Assembly: GCA_900544385.1 (NCBI GenBank)
Contig: UQVD01000035.1
Location: 1-19,842, forward strand
Source: an uncultured Collinsella sp.
Lineage (GTDB): Bacteria; Actinomycetota; Coriobacteriia; Coriobacteriales; Coriobacteriaceae
Reading direction: 5' to 3'
DNA length: 19,842 bases
The position numbers were made by a program, and so were the translations under genes. Numbering within the stretch: the first letter of the stretch is position 1; every line of letters starts with the position of its first letter. Below the pieces are notes generated by a model. It saw nothing but the letters and a program-made list of their open reading frames with translations, did not search any database and was not told the DNA's origin. Shown here in pieces: positions 13,550 to 19,842 of this stretch.

Positions 13550-16114
13550 TTACTTGCCCTTGGGCTTGCTGGCGTAGAACTTCTTCTTTTTGGGCTTACC
13601 TGCACAGACGGGCTTGCCGTCGCCGCGCGGCCCTCGGTCGCCGGCCTGCGCGTGCGCGGGCGCCGTTGCGCGAGGCTTGCGGGTTTCGGGGTTGCGCAGC
13701 TCCTCGGTTCGCTCGGCAATCTCCTCGGCGCTAAAGCCGACCTCGGCCATGGCGTCCTCGATGGGCAGGCGGCGCACGATATAGCAATGGTGCACCTTCT
13801 GGTTGCGTGCGAAATCCTCGGGGATGGTCTGCGCCGTAATGTCCTCCAGCACGACGCCCGCGCGTGCGAGCTTGCGCGTCTCGGGGCGGAAGCCGCGCAG
13901 GTTGCAGCTAAAGATGGCATGTCCGCCCTGTGCGAGCAGGCGAGATACGCCGGCTAAAAGCTCCACATGGTCGCGCTGGACATCCCAGGTGCGACGGCCC
14001 ATCTTGGACGAGTTCGAAAACGTGGGCGGGTCGACAAAGATCAGGTCCCAGCGGTTGCGCGTCTGGCGCTGGTCGCGAATCCAGGCAAGCACGTCGTCGC
14101 GCACAAAGTGATGCTGCGGGCCCACAAAGCCGTTCTGTCGCATGTTGCGCTCGGCCCAGTCCAGGTAGGTGTTGGAAAGGTCGACCGTCACGGTCTCCTC
14201 GACGCCGCCGTCTGCCGCATAGCAGGTGGCGGTGCCGGTGTAGGCGAACAGATTGAGGAAGCGGCGCGCCTGTTTGGCGTGCTCGCGCACCAGGCTGCGG
14301 GTGACGCGGTGGTCCAGGAAGATGCCAACATCCAGGTAGTCGTCAAAGTTGACGGCAAAGGTGAGTCCGCCCTCTTCGATGAGCGGCAGGCGACGGCGCG
14401 CGATGTTGGCGCGCTCGCCCGATGCGCCCTTGCCGGCGCCCTGCTTGCCGTACTGCGAGCCGCCGCGCGAACGCATGCGGGCCTTGGCGTGCACATGCTC
14501 GGCGGGAACATCTAGGATGCGCGGTGCGATGGCCAGAATGTCGAGCATGCGGGCCTGGGCCAGTGCGGGGTCGATGGTCTTGGGCGCGGCGTATTCGGCG
14601 ATGACGAGCCAGCGTCCCGGCGTCTGCGGGCAGCCCTCGTACAGATCGATGGCGGCGGAGTAATCGGGCAGGTCGGCATCGTAGACGCGGTAGCAGCTCA
14701 CGCCCTCGCGCTTGGCCCACTTGCGGCGCAGACGGGCATTCTTGCGCAGGCGGTTGGCGAACTGCTCGGACTCCGGGATGAGCACGGGCAGCGGCTTGCC
14801 GTCGCCCAGGTCGAGCATGGCGGCAGGCTCGGGCATGGCGGGGGCTTCGTCGCTGATGACGTCGTCGGCGCCCGCAGTCTCGCCCTCAGCATCCGCGCTG
14901 GTCGCAGCCTCAAACGCTGCGGCGGCGTGGTCGAGCGAAGGCCAGACTTCGACGGTCGCCTCCTCGTTGTTGGGCATGACGGCAATCGAGCGCTCGGGCT
15001 CGGCGTGGAGCGCGCGGGCCAGCAATCCGTCGCGGGTGAGTGCGGCGACCGGCGCCGCGGCAAGCTCGGGCGCGCGGCGCAGCTCGCCGACCAGCGTCAT
15101 GGCGTCGTGCATGAGCGAAAGCGGTGTCTCGGTCGTATCCGCGATCACGGCGGCACCGGCGACGGCGCCCGCGTGGTCCAGCACGGTGGCGGACTTGGCG
15201 GCGCAAAAATCGACAAAGCGCTTGTAGCCGGCGCACTTGACCATGCGCTCAGCGGTCTTGCGGGCGGCGGGGTCAACATCCACGGCCACGATGCGTGCCT
15301 GGCGCTCGCGTGCTGCCGCCTCGCGCTCGCGTGCCTCGGTAAGCAGCTGCTCCCACAGGGCGGCGTCGTGCAGCTGCCAGCCCTCAAAGCCCCAGCGCTC
15401 GCGGGCGGCGCCCGGTGCACGGTCAGTCAGGATATTCACGGCCTCCAGCAGCAGGCCGCCGCCGGCGCACGAGGCGTCGATCAGCGTGGGCAGAGCCTCG
15501 TTCTCGTAATCGTCGGCCGTCAGCTCGCGCTCGCACAGCATGGTCCAGCCGACCTGCGAAAGCACCAGGGCGGCGTAGTCGGGGCGCAGCACGTGCGTAC
15601 CCTCGCCGGCGCGGGTCGCCGCGGGCGGCAGGCGCTTGAACAGCGGGTCGCCCGAAAGATCCAGGCTGATGCTCGCGCGGCGCTGGCGCAGCGAAAGCAA
15701 CAGGTGAACGTCGGGATCGGCAACGTCGACATCGGCGCGACGGCCCGTGGTCTCGGCCAGACGGTCGCACAGCGCGTCCTTGGCGCGCAGGGACGAGAAG
15801 CGCGTGTTGCGCAGCTGCTCGGTCACGCCGCGGGCGGTGATGGCGATGGTGGCGCCGGGGCGGATGATGGTCTCCCAGGTGATGTCGTAAACGCTATCGT
15901 ACAGCTCGTCGGCATCCTGCGCCTCAAAGCGCCCGAGCACCGCAAACACGCGGCTCGCTAGGCGCGACCACAGACAGGCGCGGTAGCCTTCTTCGAGCTC
16001 GCCCTCAAATGTAGCGCGGCCCTTCAGCCGGCGAACATGCGAAAGCCCGAGGCGTTTAAGCTCATCGGCGAGTGCGGACTCAAAGCCCTCGGGGCAGCTT
16101 GCGTAAAATTCCAT
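13550..16114 (-). CDS. RlmKL-type fused 23S rRNA methyltransferase with degenerate RlmL half
   Basis: This 854-aa cytoplasmic protein has the layout of RlmKL, which makes m2G2445 (RlmL part) and m7G2069 (RlmK part) in 23S rRNA. A THUMP-type RNA-binding region occupies about residues 50-160. The first methyltransferase domain keeps a weakened SAM motif (DASCAGGGLLLEA from D213, against the usual DPMCGSGTLLIEA). At the expected NPPYGER catalytic site it has ADTTETPL (around 325-332). The second domain, from about 520, looks intact: FLNLFAYTGTATCYAA near 617 and VDPPTFSNSSKM from D695. An acidic Ala/Glu linker separates the halves, and a basic tail (KPKKKKFYASKPKGK) ends the protein. It is longer than the 702-aa E. 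coli enzyme. The ATG has GAGAGG 7 nt upstream. The gene is divergent from the HAD gene. Confidence 0.88.
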   Translation of the reverse strand: MEFYASCPEGFESALADELKRLGLSHVRRLKGRATFEGELEEGYRACLWSRLASRVFAVLGRFEAQDADELYDSVYDITWETIIRPGATIAITARGVTEQLRNTRFSSLRAKDALCDRLAETTGRRADVDVADPDVHLLLSLRQRRASISLDLSGDPLFKRLPPAATRAGEGTHVLRPDYAALVLSQVGWTMLCERELTADDYENEALPTLIDASCAGGGLLLEAVNILTDRAPGAARERWGFEGWQLHDAALWEQLLTEAREREAAARERQARIVAVDVDPAARKTAERMVKCAGYKRFVDFCAAKSATVLDHAGAVAGAAVIADTTETPLSLMHDAMTLVGELRRAPELAAAPVAALTRDGLLARALHAEPERSIAVMPNNEEATVEVWPSLDHAAAAFEAATSADAEGETAGADDVISDEAPAMPEPAAMLDLGDGKPLPVLIPESEQFANRLRKNARLRRKWAKREGVSCYRVYDADLPDYSAAIDLYEGCPQTPGRWLVIAEYAAPKTIDPALAQARMLDILAIAPRILDVPAEHVHAKARMRSRGGSQYGKQGAGKGASGERANIARRRLPLIEEGGLTFAVNFDDYLDVGIFLDHRVTRSLVREHAKQARRFLNLFAYTGTATCYAADGGVEETVTVDLSNTYLDWAERNMRQNGFVGPQHHFVRDDVLAWIRDQRQTRNRWDLIFVDPPTFSNSSKMGRRTWDVQRDHVELLAGVSRLLAQGGHAIFSCNLRGFRPETRKLARAGVVLEDITAQTIPEDFARNQKVHHCYIVRRLPIEDAMAEVGFSAEEIAERTEELRNPETRKPRATAPAHAQAGDRGPRGDGKPVCAGKPKKKKFYASKPKGK

Positions 16115-16141
16115 GGGTGACCTCTCTGGTTGCGTCGCTCC

Positions 16142-16151
16142 ATTATATGAT
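16142..16151. promoter_or_regulatory. Overlapping divergent -10 candidates between the rlmKL-like and HAD genes
   Basis: In the 75-bp divergent gap, TATAAT is read on the minus strand at 16142-16147 and TATGAT on the plus strand at 16146-16151. Both are at sensible distances from their start codons (28 and 39 bp). Neither has a clear -35 hexamer. If both are used, the two promoters overlap and would compete. Confidence 0.4.
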
Positions 16152-16189
16152 GGATACTTCGTTTACTCTCGCCCCCGAAAGGAACCCAT

Positions 16190-17017
16190 ATGATTGATGC
16201 GTGCCCCGATTCCGCCGTGCTCTTTTTTGACGTGGACGGCACGCTGACGTCGTTCGATCCCGACAACATGACCGACAAGGACTTTTCGGCGGTTCACCCC
16301 TCGCAGACGGTCGTCGAGGCGTTTCATCGTCTGCGCGACGCGGGACACCAGGCATTTATCTGCACGGGTCGTCCCCTGTGGCTCATCGCGGACAGCTTGC
16401 GTGCGCTCGACCCCGCGGGCATCGTTGCCATGGCAGGCGCCACGCTCGAGGTCGAGGGCCGCGTGGTGCATGAGGACTGCTTTGACGAAGACATTGTTGC
16501 GGAGCTCGCTCGCCGTATGGTCGCGGCAGGGATTGAAGCCTTTTTCGAGACCAACGTGGCTACTTTTGCCCTGGAACCCGCGGGCGTTGAGCAGTCGTCT
16601 CTGATCGGCACTTCTGTGGTGCACAGCACCGAGGAAATGCGCGTCGACGGCCGTCTGCGCGTGGGCAAGGTAGGCATCGTCGCGAGCGACCTGGCTCGCG
16701 TAGCCAACGATGATGGCTTTATCGATCGCGAGTTTGAGCTGTGCAACACCGGTGGTCAGAATCGCGAGCTGAGCCCCAAGGGCATCGACAAGGGCGTGGG
16801 CGTGGCGCGAGCGCTGGAATACCTGGGTCGCACCGGCAACGCGCGCACCTTTGGCTTCGGCGATTCGGGTAACGACCTGGGCATGCTCGCTGCGGTCGAG
16901 ACGGCTGTCGCCATGGGCAACGCCATGCCCGAGGTCAAGGCGGTCGCCGACTACGTGACCGACGATGTCGCACACGACGGCACCGTCACAGCGATGCAGC
17001 ATTTCGGCCTCATCTAA
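16190..17017 (+). CDS. Cof-type HAD-IIB family phosphatase
   Basis: This 275-aa cytoplasmic hydrolase of the haloacid dehalogenase superfamily probably acts on phosphorylated sugars or similar small phosphates. Motif I is FFDVDGTLT (nucleophile D14, acid/base D16). Motif II is the threonine in ICTGR near residue 61. Motif III is the lysine in LSPKGIDKG near 200. Motif IV is GFGDSGNDLGML near 224. The cap between motifs II and III is of the Cof/IIB type. AAAGGA lies 6 nt before the ATG. The downstream gap contains only a short AAACAC/GTGTTT stem at 17090-17105 as a possible terminator. The substrate cannot be predicted. Confidence 0.92.
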   Translation: MIDACPDSAVLFFDVDGTLTSFDPDNMTDKDFSAVHPSQTVVEAFHRLRDAGHQAFICTGRPLWLIADSLRALDPAGIVAMAGATLEVEGRVVHEDCFDEDIVAELARRMVAAGIEAFFETNVATFALEPAGVEQSSLIGTSVVHSTEEMRVDGRLRVGKVGIVASDLARVANDDGFIDREFELCNTGGQNRELSPKGIDKGVGVARALEYLGRTGNARTFGFGDSGNDLGMLAAVETAVAMGNAMPEVKAVADYVTDDVAHDGTVTAMQHFGLI

Positions 17018-17147
17018 TGAATCCCGCGTTCTGACGTTTGCTCAAACTGCGACTCTTTGCTTTTGCATGCTCAATCGATTTATCAATCCAAACACTGAGG
17101 TGTTTATACCGTTCGCCGAGAAGATAAAAAACCGCAGCTCACGCCTT

Positions 17148-17180
17148 GATAAACGTAGGTAAAGTGTTTAGCAGTTTATC
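17148..17180. promoter_or_regulatory. Inverted GATAAAC/GTTTATC pair upstream of the transaldolase gene
   Basis: GATAAAC (17148-17154) and GTTTATC (17174-17180) are perfect 7-bp inverted repeats 19 nt apart, 30 bp before the start codon. TTGATA at 17146-17151 could serve as a -35, but no matching -10 is clear. The pair could be an operator or a leader hairpin; the evidence is weak. Confidence 0.3.
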
Positions 17181-17210
17181 GGTCGTATGCTAACGAAAGG
17201 AATCAGGCAG

Positions 17211-17915
17211 ATGGCAATCAAGGTGTTCGCTGACGGTGCAAACCTCGAAGGCATGCTCGACATGTACGAGAACGGCAACGTTCAGGGTTTCACGACCAAC
17301 CCGTCCCTTATGAAGAAGGGCGGCGTGATGGATTACCGCGCGTTTGCCAAAGAGGTTCTGGCTCACATCACCGATGTGTCCGTCTCGTTTGAGGTCTTTG
17401 CCGACGACGTCGAGACCATGGAGGTCGAGGCCCGCGAGATCGCTACCTGGGCCGAGAACGTCTACGTCAAAATTCCGTGCGTGACCACCAAGGGCGAGTC
17501 CACCGCTGAGCTGGTCCGCAAGCTTTCGGCCGACGGTATCAGGGTCAACGTCACTACCATCTTTACGCCTACGCAGGTCGATGAGATGGTCGAGGCCGTT
17601 GACGCCGAGACGCCGTCCATCATCTCGCTCTTTGCCGGCCGCATTGCCGATACCGGCGTCGATCCCATTCCGTTTGTGACGGAGTCGGTTAAGAAGGCCG
17701 CCGTCAAGCCCAACTGCGAGGTCCTGTGGGCATCCACGCGCGAGCTCATCAACATCTATCAGGCCGAAGCCTGCGGTTGCCAGATTATTACGGTGCCCAA
17801 CAGCATCCTGGCCAAGCGCAAGAACATCGGCCGTGACCCGTACGAGGTCTCGCTCGACACCGTGCGCGGCTTTGCCAAGGATATCGCCTTGCTCGGTTTC
17901 CATATCCTGCCGTAG
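17211..17915 (+). CDS. Fsa/TalC-like transaldolase family protein
   Basis: This 234-aa cytoplasmic aldolase of the small transaldolase subfamily exchanges or cleaves dihydroxyacetone units of sugar phosphates, as in the pentose phosphate pathway or fructose 6-phosphate aldolase. Visible motifs are FADGANLEGM at the N-terminus, GFTTNPSL (26-33), VYVKIPCV with the Schiff-base lysine K87, TTIFTPTQ near 117, SLFAGRIADTG near 141 and LWASTRE near 173. The length is slightly above the family's usual 215-220. The start at 17211 is chosen because AAAGGA lies 9 nt before it; the upstream ATG at 17187 has no ribosome binding site and would enclose the real one. The last six codons recur as a diverged copy at 18051-18071. 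Confidence 0.92.
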   Translation: MAIKVFADGANLEGMLDMYENGNVQGFTTNPSLMKKGGVMDYRAFAKEVLAHITDVSVSFEVFADDVETMEVEAREIATWAENVYVKIPCVTTKGESTAELVRKLSADGIRVNVTTIFTPTQVDEMVEAVDAETPSIISLFAGRIADTGVDPIPFVTESVKKAAVKPNCEVLWASTRELINIYQAEACGCQIITVPNSILAKRKNIGRDPYEVSLDTVRGFAKDIALLGFHILP

Positions 17916-17945
17916 CGCGAACACTGGCTACGCCGCGGGTTGTTC

Positions 17946-18017
17946 GCCCCGGCCTTTCCTTTCCCTATCGCTCACGCGCTTCGCGAGGGTCGCGCTAGGC
18001 AAAGGAAAGGCCGGGGC
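17946..18017. repeat. 72-bp palindrome after the transaldolase gene
   Basis: Perfect 17-bp arms (GCCCCGGCCTTTCCTTT at 17946-17962 and its complement at 18001-18017) enclose a 38-nt centre with further partial symmetry around CGCGCTTCGCG. It begins 31 nt after the stop codon. It may end the transaldolase transcript, although there is no U-tract. It could also be a small inserted element, since it separates the gene end from the duplicated tail at 18051. Confidence 0.75.
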
Positions 18018-18050
18018 TGCCGACACGAACTTGCCGGTAGGCTGGTGATT

Positions 18051-18071
18051 GGCTTCCATATTCTGCCGTGG
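18051..18071 (+). pseudogene. Diverged second copy of the transaldolase 3' end
   Basis: GGCTTCCATATTCTGCCGTGG matches the gene end at 17895-17915 at 18 of 21 positions. All three differences are transitions. Two are synonymous third-position changes within Gly-Phe-His-Ile-Leu-Pro, and the third turns the stop TAG into TGG. The pattern fits a remnant of a duplicated or replaced gene end. The fragment is too short to be functional by itself. Confidence 0.6.
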
Positions 18072-18152
18072 ACAAAGGTACCCCCGCCTGCGCCGTGCAA
18101 AATTGAGAGTATTCAGCAAGGTAAAGGCTTTTACCAGCTAGCTGAAGCACGG

Positions 18153-18197
18153 AACAGCCCCCGTTTTGGCTCTGACGACGCTAAAACGGGGGCTGTT
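18153..18197. terminator. Strong hairpin between the transaldolase and tex genes
   Basis: AACAGCCCCCGTTTT (18153-18167) pairs perfectly with AAAACGGGGGCTGTT (18183-18197). GGC/GCT extends the stem to 18 bp and leaves a 9-nt loop. The tail on the plus side is TTGTGACTTTATTG; on the minus side it is weaker. It is probably the shared transcript end of the converging transaldolase and tex genes. The rest of the 382-bp gap holds the palindrome, the duplicated tail and the hairpin at 18241. Confidence 0.75.
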
Positions 18198-18240
18198 TGT
18201 GACTTTATTGCCTCTGGGGGGCATCCGGAACGGCGGAATT

Positions 18241-18263
18241 TGCAGAATACTCGCGATTCTGCA
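18241..18263. repeat. Small hairpin downstream of tex
   Basis: TGCAGAAT and ATTCTGCA form a perfect 8-bp stem with a 7-nt loop, 35 nt after the tex stop codon in the tex direction. Part of it (TTGCAGAATACTC, 18240-18252) is also inverted-repeat related to GAGTATTCAGCAA at 18107-18119, on the other side of the strong hairpin. Confidence 0.55.
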
Positions 18264-18297
18264 CGTCGCGAGAGGGGGGACCCTTGCTTTAGGCGGT

Positions 18298-19802
18298 TTA
18301 CTTCCCCTGCACCATGGTGAGGGAGATCTTTTTGCGGTCGCGATCGACCTTTTCGACCCACACCCTGACCGTGTCGCCGACGCGCACCACGTCGCTCGGT
18401 TGCTTGACGAAGCGGTTGGCCAGTTTGGAGATGTGCACGAGGCCGTCCTGGTGCACGCCCACGTCGACGAAGGCACCAAAGTCGACGACGTTGCGCACCG
18501 TGCCCTTGAGTTCCATGCCGGGCTCCAGGTCGTCGATGGAAAGCGCTGAGCGGCTAAAGACCACCTCGGGCGCGTCGTCTCGCGGATCGCGGCCGGGCTT
18601 CTTGAGCTCGTTGACAATGTCGATGAGCGTCAGGGTGCCGCAGTCCAGGTCGCTTGCCAGCGCCGAGATGCTGCCCAGACGGCGCTCGATGTCGGGCACG
18701 CCGCCACGGCTGAGCTCACTGGCCGCCACACCTGCGCGCTCCAGGACGGCCGTGGCCACCTCGTAGCTTTCGGGGTGGACGCTCGTGGCGTCGAGCGGGT
18801 TCTTGCCGCCGCTGATGCGCAGGAAACCCGCGGCGTTGAGGTATGCCTTGGGTCCCAGCTTGGGGACCTTCTTGAGCTGGCGGCGATCGGTGAAGGCACC
18901 GTTTTCCTCGCGGTAGGCCACGATGTTTTTGGCCACGCTCGGCGTGATGCCCGATACGTATCCCAGCAGGCTCGCGCTCGCGGTGTTGACGTCGACGCCC
19001 ACACGGTTGACGACGTCTTCCACCACGTGGCCCAGGGTGCACGAAAGCTCGGCCTGGTCAAGGTCGTGCTGGTACTGACCCACGCCGATGGACTGAGGCG
19101 GAATCTTAACGAGCTCTGCCAACGGATCCTGCAGGCGGCGGCCCAGGCTCATGGCGCCACGCACGGTGACGTCCAGGTCGGGGTATTCCTGACTGGCGAG
19201 CTCGGAGGCGGAGTACACCGACGCGCCGGCCTCATTGACGATGGTGTAGCGAAGGCTGGGCGCCTGCTCGGCAATGAACTCCGAGACGACTTCCTCGGTC
19301 TCGCGGCTGGCGGTGCCGTTGCCGATGACGATGGTGTTGACGCCATCCTTCTTGACGAGGCGGGCGAGCTCGCGCTTGGTGCCGGAGACGTCGTGGCGCG
19401 GCTTGGTGGGATAGACCACGCCGTGGTCGAGCAGCTTGCCGGTCTCGTCCATGACGGCGACCTTGCAGCCGGTGCGGTAGCCCGGGTCGAGCGCGAGCAC
19501 GCGGGCGCCACGGACGGGGCGCGCCGAGAGCAGGCCCTCGAGATTCTTGGCAAAGACATTAATGGCCTCGGTCTGCGCGCGGACGGTGAGCTTGGCGCGG
19601 GCCTCGCGCTCCAGCGAGGGGGCCATGAGGCGCTTGTAACCGTCGGCGATGGCGGCGTCAAAGACGGGCGCGAAGACGCCCTGGCGTCGGGGCCAACGGC
19701 TGCCGAGGCGTGCCGTGGCAGCGGCGCCGTCGACGTTCACGCGCACGCGGAGTTTGCCCTCGCGCTCACCGCGGTCGATAGCCAGCACGCGGTGGTTGGG
19801 TA
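18298..19802 (-). CDS. tex: Tex-family RNA-binding transcription accessory protein, 3' part only
   Basis: This is the C-terminal 500 residues of Tex, a cytoplasmic nucleic-acid-binding protein linked to transcription and RNA metabolism. The fragment begins in a conserved stretch (PNHRVLAIDRGERE). It continues with a YqgF/RNase H-like domain (VLALDPGYRTGCKVAVMD, GNGTASRETE, VNEAGASVYSASELA) and a helix-hairpin-helix region (VDVNTASASLLGYVSGI, GPKAYLNAAGFLRI). It ends with an S1 domain (LEPGMELKGTVRNVVDFGAFVDVG, then HISKLANRFV) at about 18305-18531. The reading frame is open to the right and has no plausible start; the GTG at 19788 encodes an internal valine. The N-terminal roughly 280 residues are missing because the natural sequence ends at 19802, where adapter begins. 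Confidence 0.95.
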
Positions 19803-19842
19803 CTGTCTCTTATACACATCTGACGCTGCCGACGATATGCAG
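19803..19842. other. Nextera (Tn5) sequencing adapter and partial index at the contig end
   Basis: CTGTCTCTTATACACATCT (19803-19821) is the Tn5 mosaic end used in Nextera libraries. It is followed by GACGCTGCCGACGA (19822-19835), the known continuation of the adapter. The last seven bases, TATGCAG, match the start of the reverse complement of an i5 index (ACTGCATA). This is not genomic sequence; the true contig ends at 19802. Confidence 0.97.

Noticed and set aside
17940..18320. 126-codon open frame spanning the palindrome and duplicated tail
   Set aside because: It runs through hairpins and has no ribosome binding site. Only the short GFHILP part resembles coding sequence, and that is explained as a duplicated gene end.

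Overview
The window looks like part of a Coriobacteriia genome, most likely Collinsella or a close relative. The evidence is indirect: high-GC coding sequence with strong third-position GC, Gram-positive surface features (sortase signal, LtaS-like enzyme), AGGAGG-type ribosome binding sites, and long intergenic palindromes of the GGGGAC/GTCCCC kind that I associate with this group. No rRNA, tRNA, insertion sequence or phage gene was found, so the genus is an inference. The right edge is artificial: bases 19803-19842 are Nextera sequencing adapter plus a partial index.

Layout. (1) 1-535: six copies of a 61-62 bp repeat built from alternating inverted 14-bp half-sites, then short AAAATGAGACAC repeats. 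(2) 536-4624 (+): a 1362-aa secreted, sortase-anchored surface protein with FG-GAP-like, Fn3-like and Ig-like regions. (3) 4625-5186: its terminator, four more copies of the same repeat, and a 130-bp palindromic element. (4) 5187-7487 (-): an LtaS/sulfatase-family membrane enzyme. (5) 7700-8548 (+): a nitroreductase. (6) 8601-13455 (+): an apparent potassium locus with a KdpE-like box, kup, a 64-aa single-span membrane protein, a terminator-like hairpin, a KdpD-like kinase lacking the usual N-terminal sensor, and a KdpE-like regulator. (7) 13550-16114 (-): an RlmKL-type rRNA methyltransferase whose RlmL half has lost its catalytic motif. (8) 16190-17017 (+): a HAD phosphatase. (9) 17211-17915 (+): an Fsa-like transaldolase, followed by a palindrome and a second copy of its last codons. 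(10) 18298-19802 (-): the 3' part of tex.

Two parts stand out. The first is the surface-protein gene bracketed on both sides by the same phased repeat family, which suggests a recombinogenic or specially regulated cassette. The second is the kup locus. A Kdp-type two-component system sits beside Kup with no kdpFABC in view, a TTTATA-N5-TTTAGA box lies upstream of kup, an unknown small membrane protein is encoded between them, and a terminator lies inside the gene string. Together these suggest a compact potassium circuit in which a Kdp-type system controls Kup. All functions are inferred from sequence; no database search was run.
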